The notes: a model not told the origin generated them from the sequence alone. A stretch of DNA of 64,000 nt from Nitrobacter winogradskyi (GCF_006539545.1 NZ_BJNF01000042.1:51562-115561); one strand, 5' to 3'; positions 54,611 through 63,483 are shown, counted from the stretch's first letter. Made by a program: numbers and translations.

Positions 54611-55144
54611 GTTAAAGTCCTCTTCTCGCTCAGACTTCGCTCTTGAGGCGCCTAACGGGGGATGTGGGCGGATTGGGCGACTTGGCTTAACGCCCCAAAA
54701 CGGCCGCGGTTTCCCGGGAGGAAACCAATCAGTGGTTGATCGTTAACGCCGCGGGTGCCTTTCGAAGCTCGAAGCACTTTTTCCACGACCGTAAGATCGG
54801 AAACTTAATGCGTTTACGGTTGATCAACACCGCCCTTCGCTATCTTCTCGGTCCAGCTCTTTCCGCTTCTTCCATTGTCCTACCCGTCTTTTTCTTCGCT
54901 TCGCAGTCGAGCTCCGCCCAAGATGCCGCCGACATCAGTTGCGTCTGACATGCCTGTTCTCCCATTTTGTTGTCCGCATACGCTAACATAGGCTCGAAGC
55001 GAGTCCCGCGGGCTCCAGTTCTTCGGCTTAAGCGGTAATCCTTCGCTATAGGCCGGCGAGGTTATTATTTCGCAGAGCGCGCGGGCGCCCGGGCGGCTGC
55101 CCAAGCATCTATCTCTTTCACTGCCTCAGCTTTTTTTGGCTCAC

Positions 55145-55354
55145 TCAAAATATCGATTTGCTCGGCGTCAGGACGCAACGGCGACGGCGGGAGGGGATCA
55201 GAGGTTTTCCGAGGCAACCCTCTTTCAGGATCAGCTTCTCCAGCGTCAGGTCCGACCCAGCCTTGCGCAGCCGGCCGTTCTCTTTCTCAAGATCCTTGAG
55301 GCGTTTCATCGACCTCATTGTTTTAGCAATCAACCGGTTCGGCGTATCTGTCAT
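55145..55354 (-). mobile_element. IS3-family transposase remnant (OrfA end and OrfB start)
   Basis: SMKRLKDLEKENGRLRKAGS and DLTLEKLILKE are the leucine-zipper end of IS3/IS407 OrfA. In a shifted frame ASENL and a stop should follow; SRRRRCV then resembles the start of OrfB. The helix-turn-helix part upstream and nearly all of OrfB are lost. Confidence 0.65.
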
Positions 55355-55494
55355 AACAGTCGTCCCACGATACGAAACTGGCTTTCTGCACCGCGGCTAA
55401 GCTGGCATCGCCGTCGTGATCGTCATGTTAGGCCGCAAGCCTGGCCGCGCGCCAGCAGAGACGGATCATGCAGCCCGGTGGCAGGGCGTTTGAT

Positions 55495-56084
55495 CTAATC
55501 CGAATTGGCGTCCTTCGTCATGGTCGGAACGAGTCTGCCTCGATTGGCGCGCAGCCCCCTCCAAAACTCTTCCAAATAGGGAAGCAATTCGAATGGCAGG
55601 ACCATGCTCAGAATGGTGGTGACATAAAGGATCGGTAGCGGTCGGGCTTCCAGCTTACGTCAGTACGCAACGTTTCCGATCCCGCGCCGAACACCGCCAG
55701 GAACTGTTGCCAGTGTAGCGACACTACGCTGACGATCGCCATCAAGGGTATTATCTCGAGAAAGCTATGGATATGCTGTTCGATAGGCGTGACCGTACGA
55801 AATGTCGTCGCATAACTCACATCCCACAGTGCCGTTGCCTCGTGAACGAAGAACATCACAATCATAAAGGCGATAATCAGACCGTTGATGTCCAAGAACA
55901 TGGCGGCAAGCAGCGGGAACCCAACTTCCGCGAACATCAGAAGATGGAGCATTGACTCTTTTGCACCGCTTGTCGTTTCGATGTGACTCGCGCGGTGACA
56001 GAGCCAGTCAGCAAAGCCTGCCACCAGCCAAAGCGGCAAGATAAAATACATCAGAATGATCACCGTCAGATCGTTTAGCAACAC
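55495..56084 (-). pseudogene. Membrane protein with His motifs, frameshifted near its end
   Basis: The first 145 residues (MLLNDLTVIILMYFILPLWL, AGFADWLCHRASHIETTSGA, AAMFLDINGLIIAFMIVMFF, HEATALWDVSYATTFRTVTP) come from the ATG at 56084. After LRTDVSWK the proper continuation RPLPILYVTTILSMVLPFEL, LPYLEEFWRGLRANRGRLVP lies in another frame and ends at 55495. One base is missing in TGGAAGCCCGACC (near 55648). Intact, it would be ~195 residues with about five membrane helices and conserved His clusters, possibly metal-binding; I recall similar proteins in rhizobia without known function. Confidence 0.75.
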
Positions 56085-56325
56085 ATTCTACACCGAGGTC
56101 CTTTCCGATACGGTCCTGACAACCAAGTCCGAAATCGAGCATACGTTCCTGGCCGATCGGACGGAAGGAAGGCCGACAGGCGGAAGTAGGGCGTTAAAGC
56201 CCGGTGATTGCTGAGCGAGACGATCTCCCGCACCCCAGAGGTGACTAAGCCATGAGAAATTTGATCGCCCGAAGTATTCTTCAACGTTAGAACTCCACTG
56301 GTGTTCAAACGGTGGAGGTGCGGCA

Positions 56326-56523
56326 ATGGCCGAGCGTCATGGTTTGAAGCAACTTACTTTTCTGGCTCGCCTTGCAGCCTGGGCCGACCAGGTTCGGGAG
56401 CAGGCAGAGGCGATGGCGCCAGGGCCTGAGTGAGATGCACTCTTCAAGAAGATCGCACAGGCCGATGAAGCTACTGAAATTTACAACTGGATCAACTCGC
56501 CGGAGCTTCAACCGCCGAAATGA
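56326..56523 (+). pseudogene. Small conserved protein with an in-frame stop
   Basis: GGTGGAGG precedes the ATG at 56326. MAERHGLKQLTFLARLAAWA, DQVREQAEAMAPGPE, then TGA at 56431-56433, then in the same frame DALFKKIAQADEATEIYNWI and NSPELQPPK to 56523. Relatives have Arg (CGA) where TGA stands, a single C-to-T change. Repaired length 65 residues, helical, typical of Bradyrhizobium; function unknown. Confidence 0.65.
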
Positions 56524-56803
56524 TTCAGGACCGCTGCTTCGCGCTATCGCCGATACCTTTACGCACGATCGATAGGCAACTTCTCGGATTGAGATCGCCG
56601 GGCCGCTGCTGCGCACAGCGCATCCGGCAATGTCTAGTGCGGCTGTAAGCGTCAGCCCTGTAACGCGCTTGGCAGTGCGCGCGGCAAGGATACCTATCGG
56701 TACGGCACCGCCGCAGCAGATGGGCCAACCCACAAAACGCTCCGTTTGCGGTACAATCGATAATCATGGCGTCGGCGCTAACCGGGAAAAGGTCCCCGTA
56801 GTC

Positions 56804-57031
56804 TCACGTGCGTCGAATGCGACCCGTTTCGATATGAGAAAGTAATGGGTTGGCTGGCCGGCGATTTGCGTCGAGATCTGCCGAAGACATGGATCTTTGG
56901 AGTGCGTACCACCGGCTGCTAACAGACGCCTCAGTCGTGCGGAAAACCTTAGCGATCACGGAGACAGGCTTTCCGCATTTCTTCATATGGGAGAGCTTCC
57001 GGTCATCATCGGTCGTCCATTGTCTTGCCAT
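56804..57031 (-). CDS. Small SANT/GcrA-like DNA-binding protein
   Basis: 75 residues; MARQWTTDDDRKLSHMKKCG, KPVSVIAKVFRTTEASVSSR and WYALQRSM form a three-helix Myb/SANT-like domain (W-T-x-D-D-x-K-L, then the recognition helix T-E-A-S-V-x-S-R). Rhizobia have many short proteins of this type; presumed transcription factor. The basic C-terminus is unassigned. Confidence 0.65.
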   Translation of the reverse strand: MARQWTTDDDRKLSHMKKCGKPVSVIAKVFRTTEASVSSRWYALQRSMSSADLDANRRPANPLLSHIETGRIRRT

Positions 57032-57090
57032 GGCTGAGACGCCTACCGTTTAAAACTAGGACGCCCGATATCTCAGGAGCGTCGCACGCG

Positions 57091-57489
57091 TTACCTAGGG
57101 CTGGAGGGGCTGGACGAACCTGTTCCCGCTTGGCCCGGTGAACGTGTGGATCCCGATCCCTGTTCAACCAGCGGCTGACCGAGTCGTCCAGGTGCGCTGT
57201 CGGTCGAAGTGCCAGGAGTATTGGTGCTTCCCATACCACCGGTGCTCATACCGCCGGCGCCTGCGCCGCCAGTGCCGGCGCCACCAGTCATGCCGCCTGT
57301 ACCGGCCGATCCTCCACCCGTGCCAGTATTCCCGCCGGCACCGCTACCACCAGCACCGCCTGCTCCAGCACTTCCGCTGCCGGCGCCACCTGCCCCACCG
57401 CCACCTCCGCCGGCCTGCGCAAACGAAACTTGAGCGGTACCAAGAGCCAGCGTGCATGCCAGCGCCGTCATTACGGTTATCTTTTTCAT
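57091..57489 (-). CDS. Glycine-rich exported protein
   Basis: The ATG at 57489 follows GGGAGAG; 132 residues. KKITVMTALACTLALGTAQV is a signal peptide ending at SFAQA. The mature protein is almost only Gly, Ala, Ser and Thr (GGAGGAGSGSAGAGGAGGSG and similar) with no fold expected, then a Ser/Pro-rich end. Possibly an envelope or surface polymer. The opposite-strand Pro-rich frame is its shadow. The repeats are prone to slippage, so length may vary between strains. Confidence 0.75.
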   Translation of the reverse strand: MKKITVMTALACTLALGTAQVSFAQAGGGGGGAGGAGSGSAGAGGAGGSGAGGNTGTGGGSAGTGGMTGGAGTGGAGAGGMSTGGMGSTNTPGTSTDSAPGRLGQPLVEQGSGSTRSPGQAGTGSSSPSSPR

Positions 57490-57702
57490 GGTTCTCTCCC
57501 TGACTGCGATTTCGCGCGAGTCAAAATCCTGCGGCCGGCTCCGTTCCAAAATTCCTTGTCATCAGTTGCAGTCCGTCGACTGTCCGATCTGGCTATTGGG
57601 TGCGCCCTCGATCACCAAGTTGGCGGCAATCTTGCAAAGTCATCATCAAGGCCCGGGTGGACCGGCGATTTGTATCAAACCAATGCAGCTAGGAGTACTC
57701 CA

Positions 57703-57966
57703 ATGGCACAACGCTTTGTTTCTGGAACGGATGGTGTGGTCGATGCGGCGCAGGTAGAGTCGTTGATCGGCGATCTTGATAGGACACTTCGACAGTTGGA
57801 TTTGGAGATACGGGCGGAGGAAGAACGAAGCAAGTCGTTCGATCCAAACAGCATTGCTTACCCGCCGCTGGCGCGATCGCTACGTATTCGGCGCGACAAT
57901 CTCACAGCAACCATTGCCACGCTCGAACTGAAAGCTGGTTCACCCGCTCTCCAGACCGCCGCGTGA
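57703..57966 (+). CDS. Small conserved cytoplasmic protein
   Basis: AGGAG seven bases before the ATG at 57703 fixes the start; 87 residues. VSGTDGVVDAAQVESLIGDL, DRTLRQLDLEIRAEEERSKS and LARSLRIRRDNLTATIATLE suggest two antiparallel helices. Similar proteins appear common in Bradyrhizobium. Function unknown. Confidence 0.7.
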   Translation: MAQRFVSGTDGVVDAAQVESLIGDLDRTLRQLDLEIRAEEERSKSFDPNSIAYPPLARSLRIRRDNLTATIATLELKAGSPALQTAA

Positions 57967-58039
57967 TGATTGGAGGATGCTTTCTCGGTTCCATTTAAGA
58001 TTCGTAAATATCAATGTTTTCTAAATGTATCGATTCAAA

Positions 58040-58399
58040 TCATCGGCTGTTGTCATGGCCTCGCCCGCGTACAACCAAAAGAAAATGGGGATCGGCACGA
58101 TGCAGCAATATTCGATTCACAAGACGGAAAGCCTGGGCGGCTTCGACATGCGAAATCGGCGGAGATTGCCGCTGAGTTTCGCCTCGCAGCAATGCCGATG
58201 TGCTCGCAAAGGTGCTTCTGGATTCAAGCTCATGTTGGACATTGATAGGGTACTGGGCGAGAAGCTCGATCTCCAAATACCTCGAAAACGGCGACCGGTT
58301 CATGATCAGATATTGAAGATAATCGATGAGGCTGGCGCTGTCGGAGCCGCCGAGCGAATACCGTGGGGCTTTCGTCTCAGAGTCGTGGAGTAACGTCAC
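58040..58399 (-). CDS. Hypothetical protein, uncertain
   Basis: A GTG-started frame of 119 codons: TLLHDSETKAPRYSLGGSDS, ASLIDYLQYLIMNRSPFSRY and LEIELLAQYPINVQHELESR look protein-like; the last ~40 residues do not. No strong ribosome site. It may be a real gene with a damaged 3' end. Confidence 0.35.
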   Translation of the reverse strand: MTLLHDSETKAPRYSLGGSDSASLIDYLQYLIMNRSPFSRYLEIELLAQYPINVQHELESRSTFASTSALLRGETQRQSPPISHVEAAQAFRLVNRILLHRADPHFLLVVRGRGHDNSR

Positions 58400-58435
58400 G
58401 CCTCGATGCGATCTTCCGTCGAAGTCGGCACTGCT

Positions 58436-59284
58436 TTATAGCAGCGGCTTTCCGCCCGTGACCGGATAGATTCCCCCATTCATGTAGCTGCCCTCATCGG
58501 ACGCGAGCAGGACAAAGATGCCGGCGAGCTCACTGGGCTGGCCGACACGGCCAAGAGGCGTGTCCTCGCCGAAGTTCTTCACTTTCTCAGGCGGCATGGT
58601 CGAGGGAATCAAGGGCGTCCAGATCGGACCGGGCGCTACCGCGTTGACCCTGATACCCTTGTTACCCAACATCTGAGCCAGGCCCGCTGTAAAGTTGGAG
58701 ACTGCGCCCTTGGTCGCGGCATAGGCCAGCAGTATCGGGTTGGGCTTGTCTGACTGAATCGAGGTCGTGTTGATGATCGATGACCCCAGCCCCATGTGAG
58801 GCACCGCAGCTTTTGCCAGGTGGAACATTGCCGCGATGTTAGTCCTGAAGGTGCGATCCCACTCCTCTTCGGAGATCTCATCCAACGACTCGTAGGTGCG
58901 CTGGAACGCCGCGTTATTGACGAGAATGTCGATGCGTCCGAACTCGGCCACCGCCCGATCGATGATGGCCCTGCAGTGGGCTGCCTCGCTGATGTCGCCG
59001 GACACCAGCACGCAGCGGCGCCCCGCAGCTTCGACATGGCGCGCCGTCTCCCTGGCATCTGCGTCCTCTTGCTCGTTGAGGTAGCTGATAAGGATGTCCG
59101 CGCCCTCCCTCGCATATGCGATAGCCACGGCCCGGCCGATGCCGCTGTCGCCTCCTGTGATTACAGCCACCCGCCCGGTGAGCTTGTCGCAGCCGCAATA
59201 GCTCTCCTCGCCGTGATCGGCCTGGGGGGTCATTTCGGCCTCAGTACCCGGCGGCGCTATTTGATCTTGATCAGCTTGGCTCAT
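58436..59284 (-). CDS. SDR-family oxidoreductase (YghA-like)
   Basis: The ATG at 59284, after GAGGAG, gives 282 residues. The long N-terminal extension (MTPQADHGEESYCGCDKLTG) is typical of the YghA/general-stress-39 group of short-chain dehydrogenases. VAVITGGDSGIGRAVAIAYA (cofactor site, 39-58), DILVNNAAFQRT, IINTTSIQ with the catalytic Ser, and LLAYAATKGAVSNF with Tyr and Lys make the active site. NAVAPGPIWTPLIPSTMPPE is the substrate loop. Substrate unknown; often induced by stress. Confidence 0.93.
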   Translation of the reverse strand: MSQADQDQIAPPGTEAEMTPQADHGEESYCGCDKLTGRVAVITGGDSGIGRAVAIAYAREGADILISYLNEQEDADARETARHVEAAGRRCVLVSGDISEAAHCRAIIDRAVAEFGRIDILVNNAAFQRTYESLDEISEEEWDRTFRTNIAAMFHLAKAAVPHMGLGSSIINTTSIQSDKPNPILLAYAATKGAVSNFTAGLAQMLGNKGIRVNAVAPGPIWTPLIPSTMPPEKVKNFGEDTPLGRVGQPSELAGIFVLLASDEGSYMNGGIYPVTGGKPLL

Positions 59285-59678
59285 TCGACGCTCCTCTACG
59301 GAACGCAACAAGCGCGGCCCTCGCCGGAGGTTCCAATTTCTCGGCAGATCGCGATAGAGCGCAGCGCCTTCCAACGGACCGGACAGTGCATGAAGGCTCA
59401 ACACAAGGCGGCGGCCGAAGTTGCCCCCCTGCTGATCAGGCTACGATTTAACGAGGTCACGGACGACGGCTCCGATCATCAGCTGTTCGGTGTCACCTGA
59501 ATCTTCATCGCCCGAAATCTCTTCGACAATGAGCGCGCACCTGCAGGCTGCGAGCGTCGTAGCTGACGCGGCAGCGATCCGCTTTTTGCATTGCGATTCA
59601 GAAAATCCCTCCGAAGCATTCTTAAAAGTGTAATCTACCCCCGTGTACACAGACGTCCCTCACCGATGAAGCGAGCAC

Positions 59679-59864
59679 ATGAAAGACACTAGGGAATGGG
59701 CAGAAAAGCTGCGGACAGAAGCTGAGGAATGCAGGCTCATCAGCAAACTCGCCACGAATTTGGAGAAGCGCGAAACGTTTGCTCGCCTTGCTGAAACGAT
59801 TGATCGTCAAGCCGCCGAACTGGAAGGACTTATCGCTTCAGGTAATCTGCCCGAGCCAAAGTAG
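59679..59864 (+). CDS. Small conserved helical protein
   Basis: 61 residues: MKDTREWAEKLRTEAEECRL, ISKLATNLEKRETFARLAET, IDRQAAELEGLIASGNLPEP. A two-helix protein of a kind frequent in Bradyrhizobium and relatives, with the conserved ExxRxxAxxxxxxxxRETFARLAE pattern. Function unknown. Confidence 0.7.
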   Translation: MKDTREWAEKLRTEAEECRLISKLATNLEKRETFARLAETIDRQAAELEGLIASGNLPEPK

Positions 59865-59919
59865 AATTTTTACACTCAATCTGTGGCTCGGTCGGCGGCC
59901 TGACCGGCCTTCTTGCCGG

Positions 59920-60132
59920 TCAATTGGACGGCCTTTTCGCTGACTTTTCAACCTTGGCCAGACGCTCGCACCTGCTTCGAATATCGTCGAGCTCCTCGTC
60001 GGTCAGATGCTCAATCCCGACGAATGAGTTGCGCGCGGTGCTCACGCGGATCAGCTCATCCAATTTGGCCTGTATGGCGGCGCCATCTCGGTTCTGAGAG
60101 TTTTGGATCAAAAACACCATCAAGGGTGAGGC
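59920..60132 (-). pseudogene. C-terminal remnant of a low-affinity iron permease family protein
   Basis: LMVFLIQNSQNRDGAAIQAK, LDELIRVSTARNSFVGIEHL and TDEELDDIRSRCERLA are the last third of the Fet4-like iron permease family (PF04120 type), with the NRDG...KLDEL...ARN box. Everything before LMVFLIQ, including the first membrane helix, is missing; upstream sequence from 60133 is unrelated. Confidence 0.75.
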
Positions 60133-60379
60133 TTGAGAGGCCACGCCATGAAGTCCTCCTCGATCTTGCTCATTCTGAAAACTCGCTATGCGCCTCAGAT
60201 GGAACGGCGGAATGAGGCGCCGGAGGATGACAACGGCGCAAGTCCTCGGACGCTTCAATGCATCCGGTCGAGGAACGTTCCATTACCGACTACTTCGAAC
60301 GATTGGTTGATCCAATCGGCTTCCCTCTTCCGCGTTGAGGCCGATGCTCCGGGACAAAGGCCTTGACCGGAACTAATTT

Positions 60380-61018
60380 ATGCGATGGCGAATTGGCGGT
60401 TATTCGTTGACACGACGGATCGCCATGATGGCTCTATTTCGCGTGAAACCCGCCTCGATCGACGAGGGTCTTGCGAACGAGATCGCTTCAGGGGCGAGTC
60501 CGGTACCGGAAGAAGTTGCAGGCGGGTTGAGTTGGGGTGCTGACGAACATCTATTGCTGGGTTGCGCGGCGGCGGCATGGATCGCCCTGACAATCAGCCG
60601 CTCGCCACTTCGTCCTGCAAGCAGCCACTTGCTCCTGGTCGCGGCGGCGAGTGCGGCACTCCCGCACGGATTGAAGCTCGTTTTCGATCAGGTTCGTCCT
60701 GATCGAAAGACGTTGAGAGGTCATCTTCATGGCATCCCGTTGTCCGGGGATAGGCTTGATGCATTTCCGTCGGGTCATGCGGTTCACATGGGCGCGCTTG
60801 CTTCCGTCGCCTCAGTGCTCCCCCCACGATATAAGCTACCGATCTGGGGCGTCGCCGTCGGGCTGTCCGCGACGAGGGTCGCGATTCTTGCTCATTGGCT
60901 CTCTGACGTTGTCGTCGGTTTCACGATCGGCGCCGTTCTGGAGCGCGCGGCTCGTCGCTTCACCGGCTACCCGGATGCATACTTCCGTCGTGTTCTTTCG
61001 CGGGGGCGGAAGCGATGA
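60380..61018 (+). CDS. PAP2-family phosphatase
   Basis: 212 residues from the ATG at 60380; the ATG pair at 60425 may be the true start, as neither has a good ribosome site. The PAP2 signature is complete: KLVFDQVRPDRK, FPSGHAVHMGALASV with the active-site His, and ATRVAILAHWLSDVVVGF with the second His and Asp. About four membrane helices. It would remove phosphate from lipid phosphates such as phosphatidic acid or undecaprenyl pyrophosphate. Its stop overlaps the next gene by four bases. Confidence 0.9.
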   Translation: MRWRIGGYSLTRRIAMMALFRVKPASIDEGLANEIASGASPVPEEVAGGLSWGADEHLLLGCAAAAWIALTISRSPLRPASSHLLLVAAASAALPHGLKLVFDQVRPDRKTLRGHLHGIPLSGDRLDAFPSGHAVHMGALASVASVLPPRYKLPIWGVAVGLSATRVAILAHWLSDVVVGFTIGAVLERAARRFTGYPDAYFRRVLSRGRKR

Positions 61019-61356
61019 CCGAGTATATGGTGCGCTTTATCGTTGGCGGCCTCTTAATCTCGCTGTTCGCCATCATCGGAGACGTTGTTCGGCCCAAGAG
61101 CTTTGCGGGACTGTTCGGCGCCGCTCCATCCGTCGCGCTTGCCACGCTTGGCATCGCCTGGGCTCAATACGGCTCCCTGTATGCCGGCGTTCAGGCAAGC
61201 TCAATGGTTCTCGGAGGCATCGCCTTGCTCTGCTACAGCATCGCTGTTTGCCAGATCTTAATGCGTACCCGCGCCGGTGCCCTGACAGCGACACTGGCCT
61301 CGCTTCCGGTTTGGCTGGTCGTCGCCCTCGGATTGCATGCGGTCATTCGGGGATAG
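61015..61356 (+). CDS. DUF3147-like membrane protein
   Basis: 113 residues, four helices: YMVRFIVGGLLISLFAIIGD, FGAAPSVALATLGIAWAQYG, then two more ending WLVVALGLHAVIRG. The VRPKSFAGLFGAAPSVALAT segment is the DUF3147 signature. Coupled to the PAP2 gene by ATGA overlap and followed 2 bp later by a second protein of the same kind, suggesting a membrane complex. Confidence 0.85.
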   Translation: MTEYMVRFIVGGLLISLFAIIGDVVRPKSFAGLFGAAPSVALATLGIAWAQYGSLYAGVQASSMVLGGIALLCYSIAVCQILMRTRAGALTATLASLPVWLVVALGLHAVIRG

Positions 61357-61358
61357 TG

Positions 61359-61802
61359 ATGCAGATTCAGCTCTCGACATCATCGCTTTCCGATGGACGT
61401 TGGTACGAGTATCTCATCCGCTTCGCGCTGGGCGGAGCCGCCACTGTGCTCACCGGACTTATCAGCTCCGCGTTTGGCGCCTCAATTGGAGGCCTCTTCC
61501 TAGCACTTCCGGTGATTTTCTGCGCCAGCGCCACGCTGATCGAGCGGCATGAAATTCGTCGCAAGCGGAACGCGGGAGGCCGCGGAGAGTGCCGGGGCCG
61601 GAAAGCTGCTGCACTGGATGCCGCAGGCGCTGCGCTCGGCAGTGTGGCGATGGTGACTTTTGCCGTGGTTTTCCTAGCCGTCTCGCCTTATGGCGCGGTG
61701 CCCGCGTTTCTATGTTCGGCGATTGTGTGGATCCTGACCGCGGTCAGCTTATGGTACGCGAGATGGGGATTGAAATCTTTGGTGCGACGGCTCGGTTCAT
61801 GA
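61359..61802 (+). CDS. Second DUF3147-like membrane protein
   Basis: 147 residues: WYEYLIRFALGGAATVLTGL, ISSAFGASIGGLFLALPVIF, then a charged loop (ERHEIRRKRNAGGRGECRGR) and two further helices. The order helix, AFG-S-GG-FLA-P matches the preceding DUF3147 protein, with a cytoplasmic loop inserted. Begins 2 bp after it. PAP2, DUF3147 and this gene form one operon. Confidence 0.82.
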   Translation: MQIQLSTSSLSDGRWYEYLIRFALGGAATVLTGLISSAFGASIGGLFLALPVIFCASATLIERHEIRRKRNAGGRGECRGRKAAALDAAGAALGSVAMVTFAVVFLAVSPYGAVPAFLCSAIVWILTAVSLWYARWGLKSLVRRLGS

Positions 61803-62047
61803 TCCGGGGTGAGCTATGGGATGATGACGGCCATCAGCCGAAGGTCGATCTTTTGGTTGAGCTGTTCGAAGGTACATTGACGCGGCTTCTTGTCGGGCCG
61901 CCACCTCAAGATCGATGCACCGTGCCGAAAGCGTCCGCCGGTGAAGTGATCATAGAGATTTCAACCACATATTTCGGCTTAGGGGCTGCCATTCCGACGA
62001 ACGCATTGTTGACCATCGGATCGGGCCGCCTGGGGCATTTCCCGTAA
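61799..62047 (+). CDS. Possible small protein coupled to the membrane operon
   Basis: An 82-codon frame whose ATG overlaps the previous stop (ATGA). MIRGELWDDDGHQPKVDLLV and TRLLVGPPPQDRC look protein-like; the end (LGAAIPTNALLTIGSGRLGH) less so. No homolog recognised, and the adjoining 62122-62276 segment is duplicated sequence, so this could also be a gene cut at its 3' end. Confidence 0.35.
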   Translation: MIRGELWDDDGHQPKVDLLVELFEGTLTRLLVGPPPQDRCTVPKASAGEVIIEISTTYFGLGAAIPTNALLTIGSGRLGHFP

Positions 62048-62121
62048 AGCTCCGATCAGTTGCGACGGCCTCGAGCTTATCGGTAAGGGCAGGCTTATCC
62101 TTTGCTTTAATAACGGACGAA

Positions 62122-62276
62122 TATGCACAGCGCACGCGCTTCATCCCGAATGCGATGACGAATCATTTCCAGAGCCGTCATTGGCCGCGACCGCAAGCAG
62201 CTTCTGACGCAGCGCGATCGACGCGTGCGCCGATCGACATGAGGCGCGAATGCGGGGCAGGTGGGGAAGCAACTAG
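62122..62276 (+). pseudogene. 3' end of a UvrD-type helicase (duplicate of 36906-39008)
   Basis: YAQRTRFIPNAMTNHFQSRH and WPRPQAASDAARSTRAPIDM repeat the last 45 residues of the helicase at 36.9-39.0 kb with few changes. After RAPIDM a base is lost; shifted, the end reads ARMRGRWGSN and TAG at 62274-62276. None of the helicase motifs is present. Only 12 bp separate it from the second cupin gene, exactly as in the full copy. Confidence 0.9.
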
Positions 62277-62288
62277 AGACGAAGCCGC

Positions 62289-62876
62289 CTACCAGAGTGG
62301 CTGGTAGCTTCCATAAAGTGGATGCTGTTTGGGCACGCCTACCCGGCCGATGGCCTTGATCGCCTGGTCTCGCTCCTGAAAGCTACCGCGGCATTCATCG
62401 TAAGTGCCCGTCGGCGGATAGGCGCCGACCACCAGGAACGTTGCACTTGCCTTCAAACATTCATGGCCGACGCCGGCGGGAACCACGATAACATCGCCGG
62501 CGCCAACCTTCACCGTCTTGCCCTTGTTGCCACCAAGCTGCAGCGTGCCGGAGCCGCGAGCGATCCCAAGCACCTCGTGGATCATCGAGTGATAGTGGAC
62601 GTAATCATAAATCCCGTTGCGCCAGGCCTCGCCCCAGCCGTTGACGTCGAACACATTCTCCAGGACAGCGGCCGGATCGTGCTTGCGACCGAACTGAAGG
62701 GCTTTCCGGTAGTGAAGCAGCGGAAACTTGGGGTTGTTCGGGATATAGCCATCGTCGCGGAACTTCATCTGAGAGGGACGGACTTTCCGCACGCAGGCGA
62801 GCGCTTCCTCCCGGCTCGGAAGGCCAATGCCGGTCGCCTTCTTGGCCAACCGCTTGACAGGTTCGATAATGTTCAT
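62289..62876 (-). CDS. Cupin-domain protein, copy 2
   Basis: The ATG at 62876 gives 195 residues, the same length as copy 1 at 39021-39608, and about nine in ten residues look identical (for example HYHSMIHEVLGIARGSGTLQ against SATLR, and GAGDVIVVPAGVGHECLK). Metal ligands are kept, so both copies should be functional. It is the intact half of a duplicated block whose other half is a helicase remnant. Confidence 0.9.
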   Translation of the reverse strand: MNIIEPVKRLAKKATGIGLPSREEALACVRKVRPSQMKFRDDGYIPNNPKFPLLHYRKALQFGRKHDPAAVLENVFDVNGWGEAWRNGIYDYVHYHSMIHEVLGIARGSGTLQLGGNKGKTVKVGAGDVIVVPAGVGHECLKASATFLVVGAYPPTGTYDECRGSFQERDQAIKAIGRVGVPKQHPLYGSYQPLW

Positions 62877-63324
62877 GCCGTTGCTCAACGCGCAAAACGA
62901 CGCAGAGTTGCGCGTGCAGAAGATGACCATTTATTCTTGAGACGACACGACTTCCTGGAAAAACTGGCGACAGCCGCTGACATCTGAGCTTTGCCCAGTG
63001 CGACATTTAGCTTTGCTGCTCCGCTTATCGTCGTCTTTCCGAGGTAATGGCCCACACCGTCGTTTATGCTTCGATCGATGGATATCGGACACTCGATCAA
63101 CTGCTTTTACCAAGTTGACGACCCCACTGCTCAAGACTAATCTCGCACTTGCTCACACATGAATCGCCGGACCGAGCTGGGCGATTCTTGGCTACGCAGG
63201 AATAGCGTCGGTAGAGCAGCGAGGTTGGCCATTCATGGAATAATGGCCTTAGCTGAATAGCTGGACAGGCTCTGGGAGCCATTCTCTCTGAAATTCTTAA
63301 CGGCCCGGTTGGACAACAAAGAGC
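62877..63324. other. 450-bp gap before the right-edge element
   Basis: No gene, RNA or repeat recognised. Frames are short and lack family resemblance. It contains the boundary between the duplicated block and the DUF3489/DUF2924 element. Confidence 0.4.
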
Positions 63325-63483
63325 GTGGGGCCATCTGAGATCACCGAGGCGACCGATTGGCAGCCGCACTCGGTGCGCGGCTTTCTGTCCGGCGTTGTCA
63401 AGAAGAAGCTCAAACTCAGGATCGAGTCACGGAAGGACGGCCGTAATCGGACCTATCGCATCAAGGCTCAGACCTCGTCATGA
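63325..63483 (+). pseudogene. C-terminal part of a DUF3489 protein
   Basis: The frame reads EITEATDWQPHSVRGFLSGV, VKKKLKLRIESRKDG and RTYRIKAQTSS. The DUF3489 winged helix is normally preceded by a K/Q-rich segment and an A-T-I-A-E-I start; here the first ~20 residues of the domain and everything before are missing. A GTG at 63325 could start a stump. Its stop overlaps the DUF2924 ATG, as in intact modules. Confidence 0.7.

Noticed and set aside
54808..54948. 46-codon plus-strand frame with a hydrophobic segment (LGPALSASSIVLPVFFFASQ)
   Set aside because: It looks like a signal peptide with almost no mature protein and weak ribosome site; may be the start of a lost gene but cannot be supported.
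56305..56733. 142-codon minus-strand frame and the overlapping plus-strand frame at 56630-56845
   Set aside because: Neither resembles a protein family, and the first is partly antisense to the small broken gene at 56326-56523.
57209..57433. Pro/Ala repeat protein on the plus strand
   Set aside because: It is the complement of the Gly-rich exported protein, which has the signal peptide and ribosome site.
59441..59650. 69-codon minus-strand frame ending QLMIGAVVRDLVKS
   Set aside because: Possible small protein, but only a GTG start without ribosome site and no clear family; left out.
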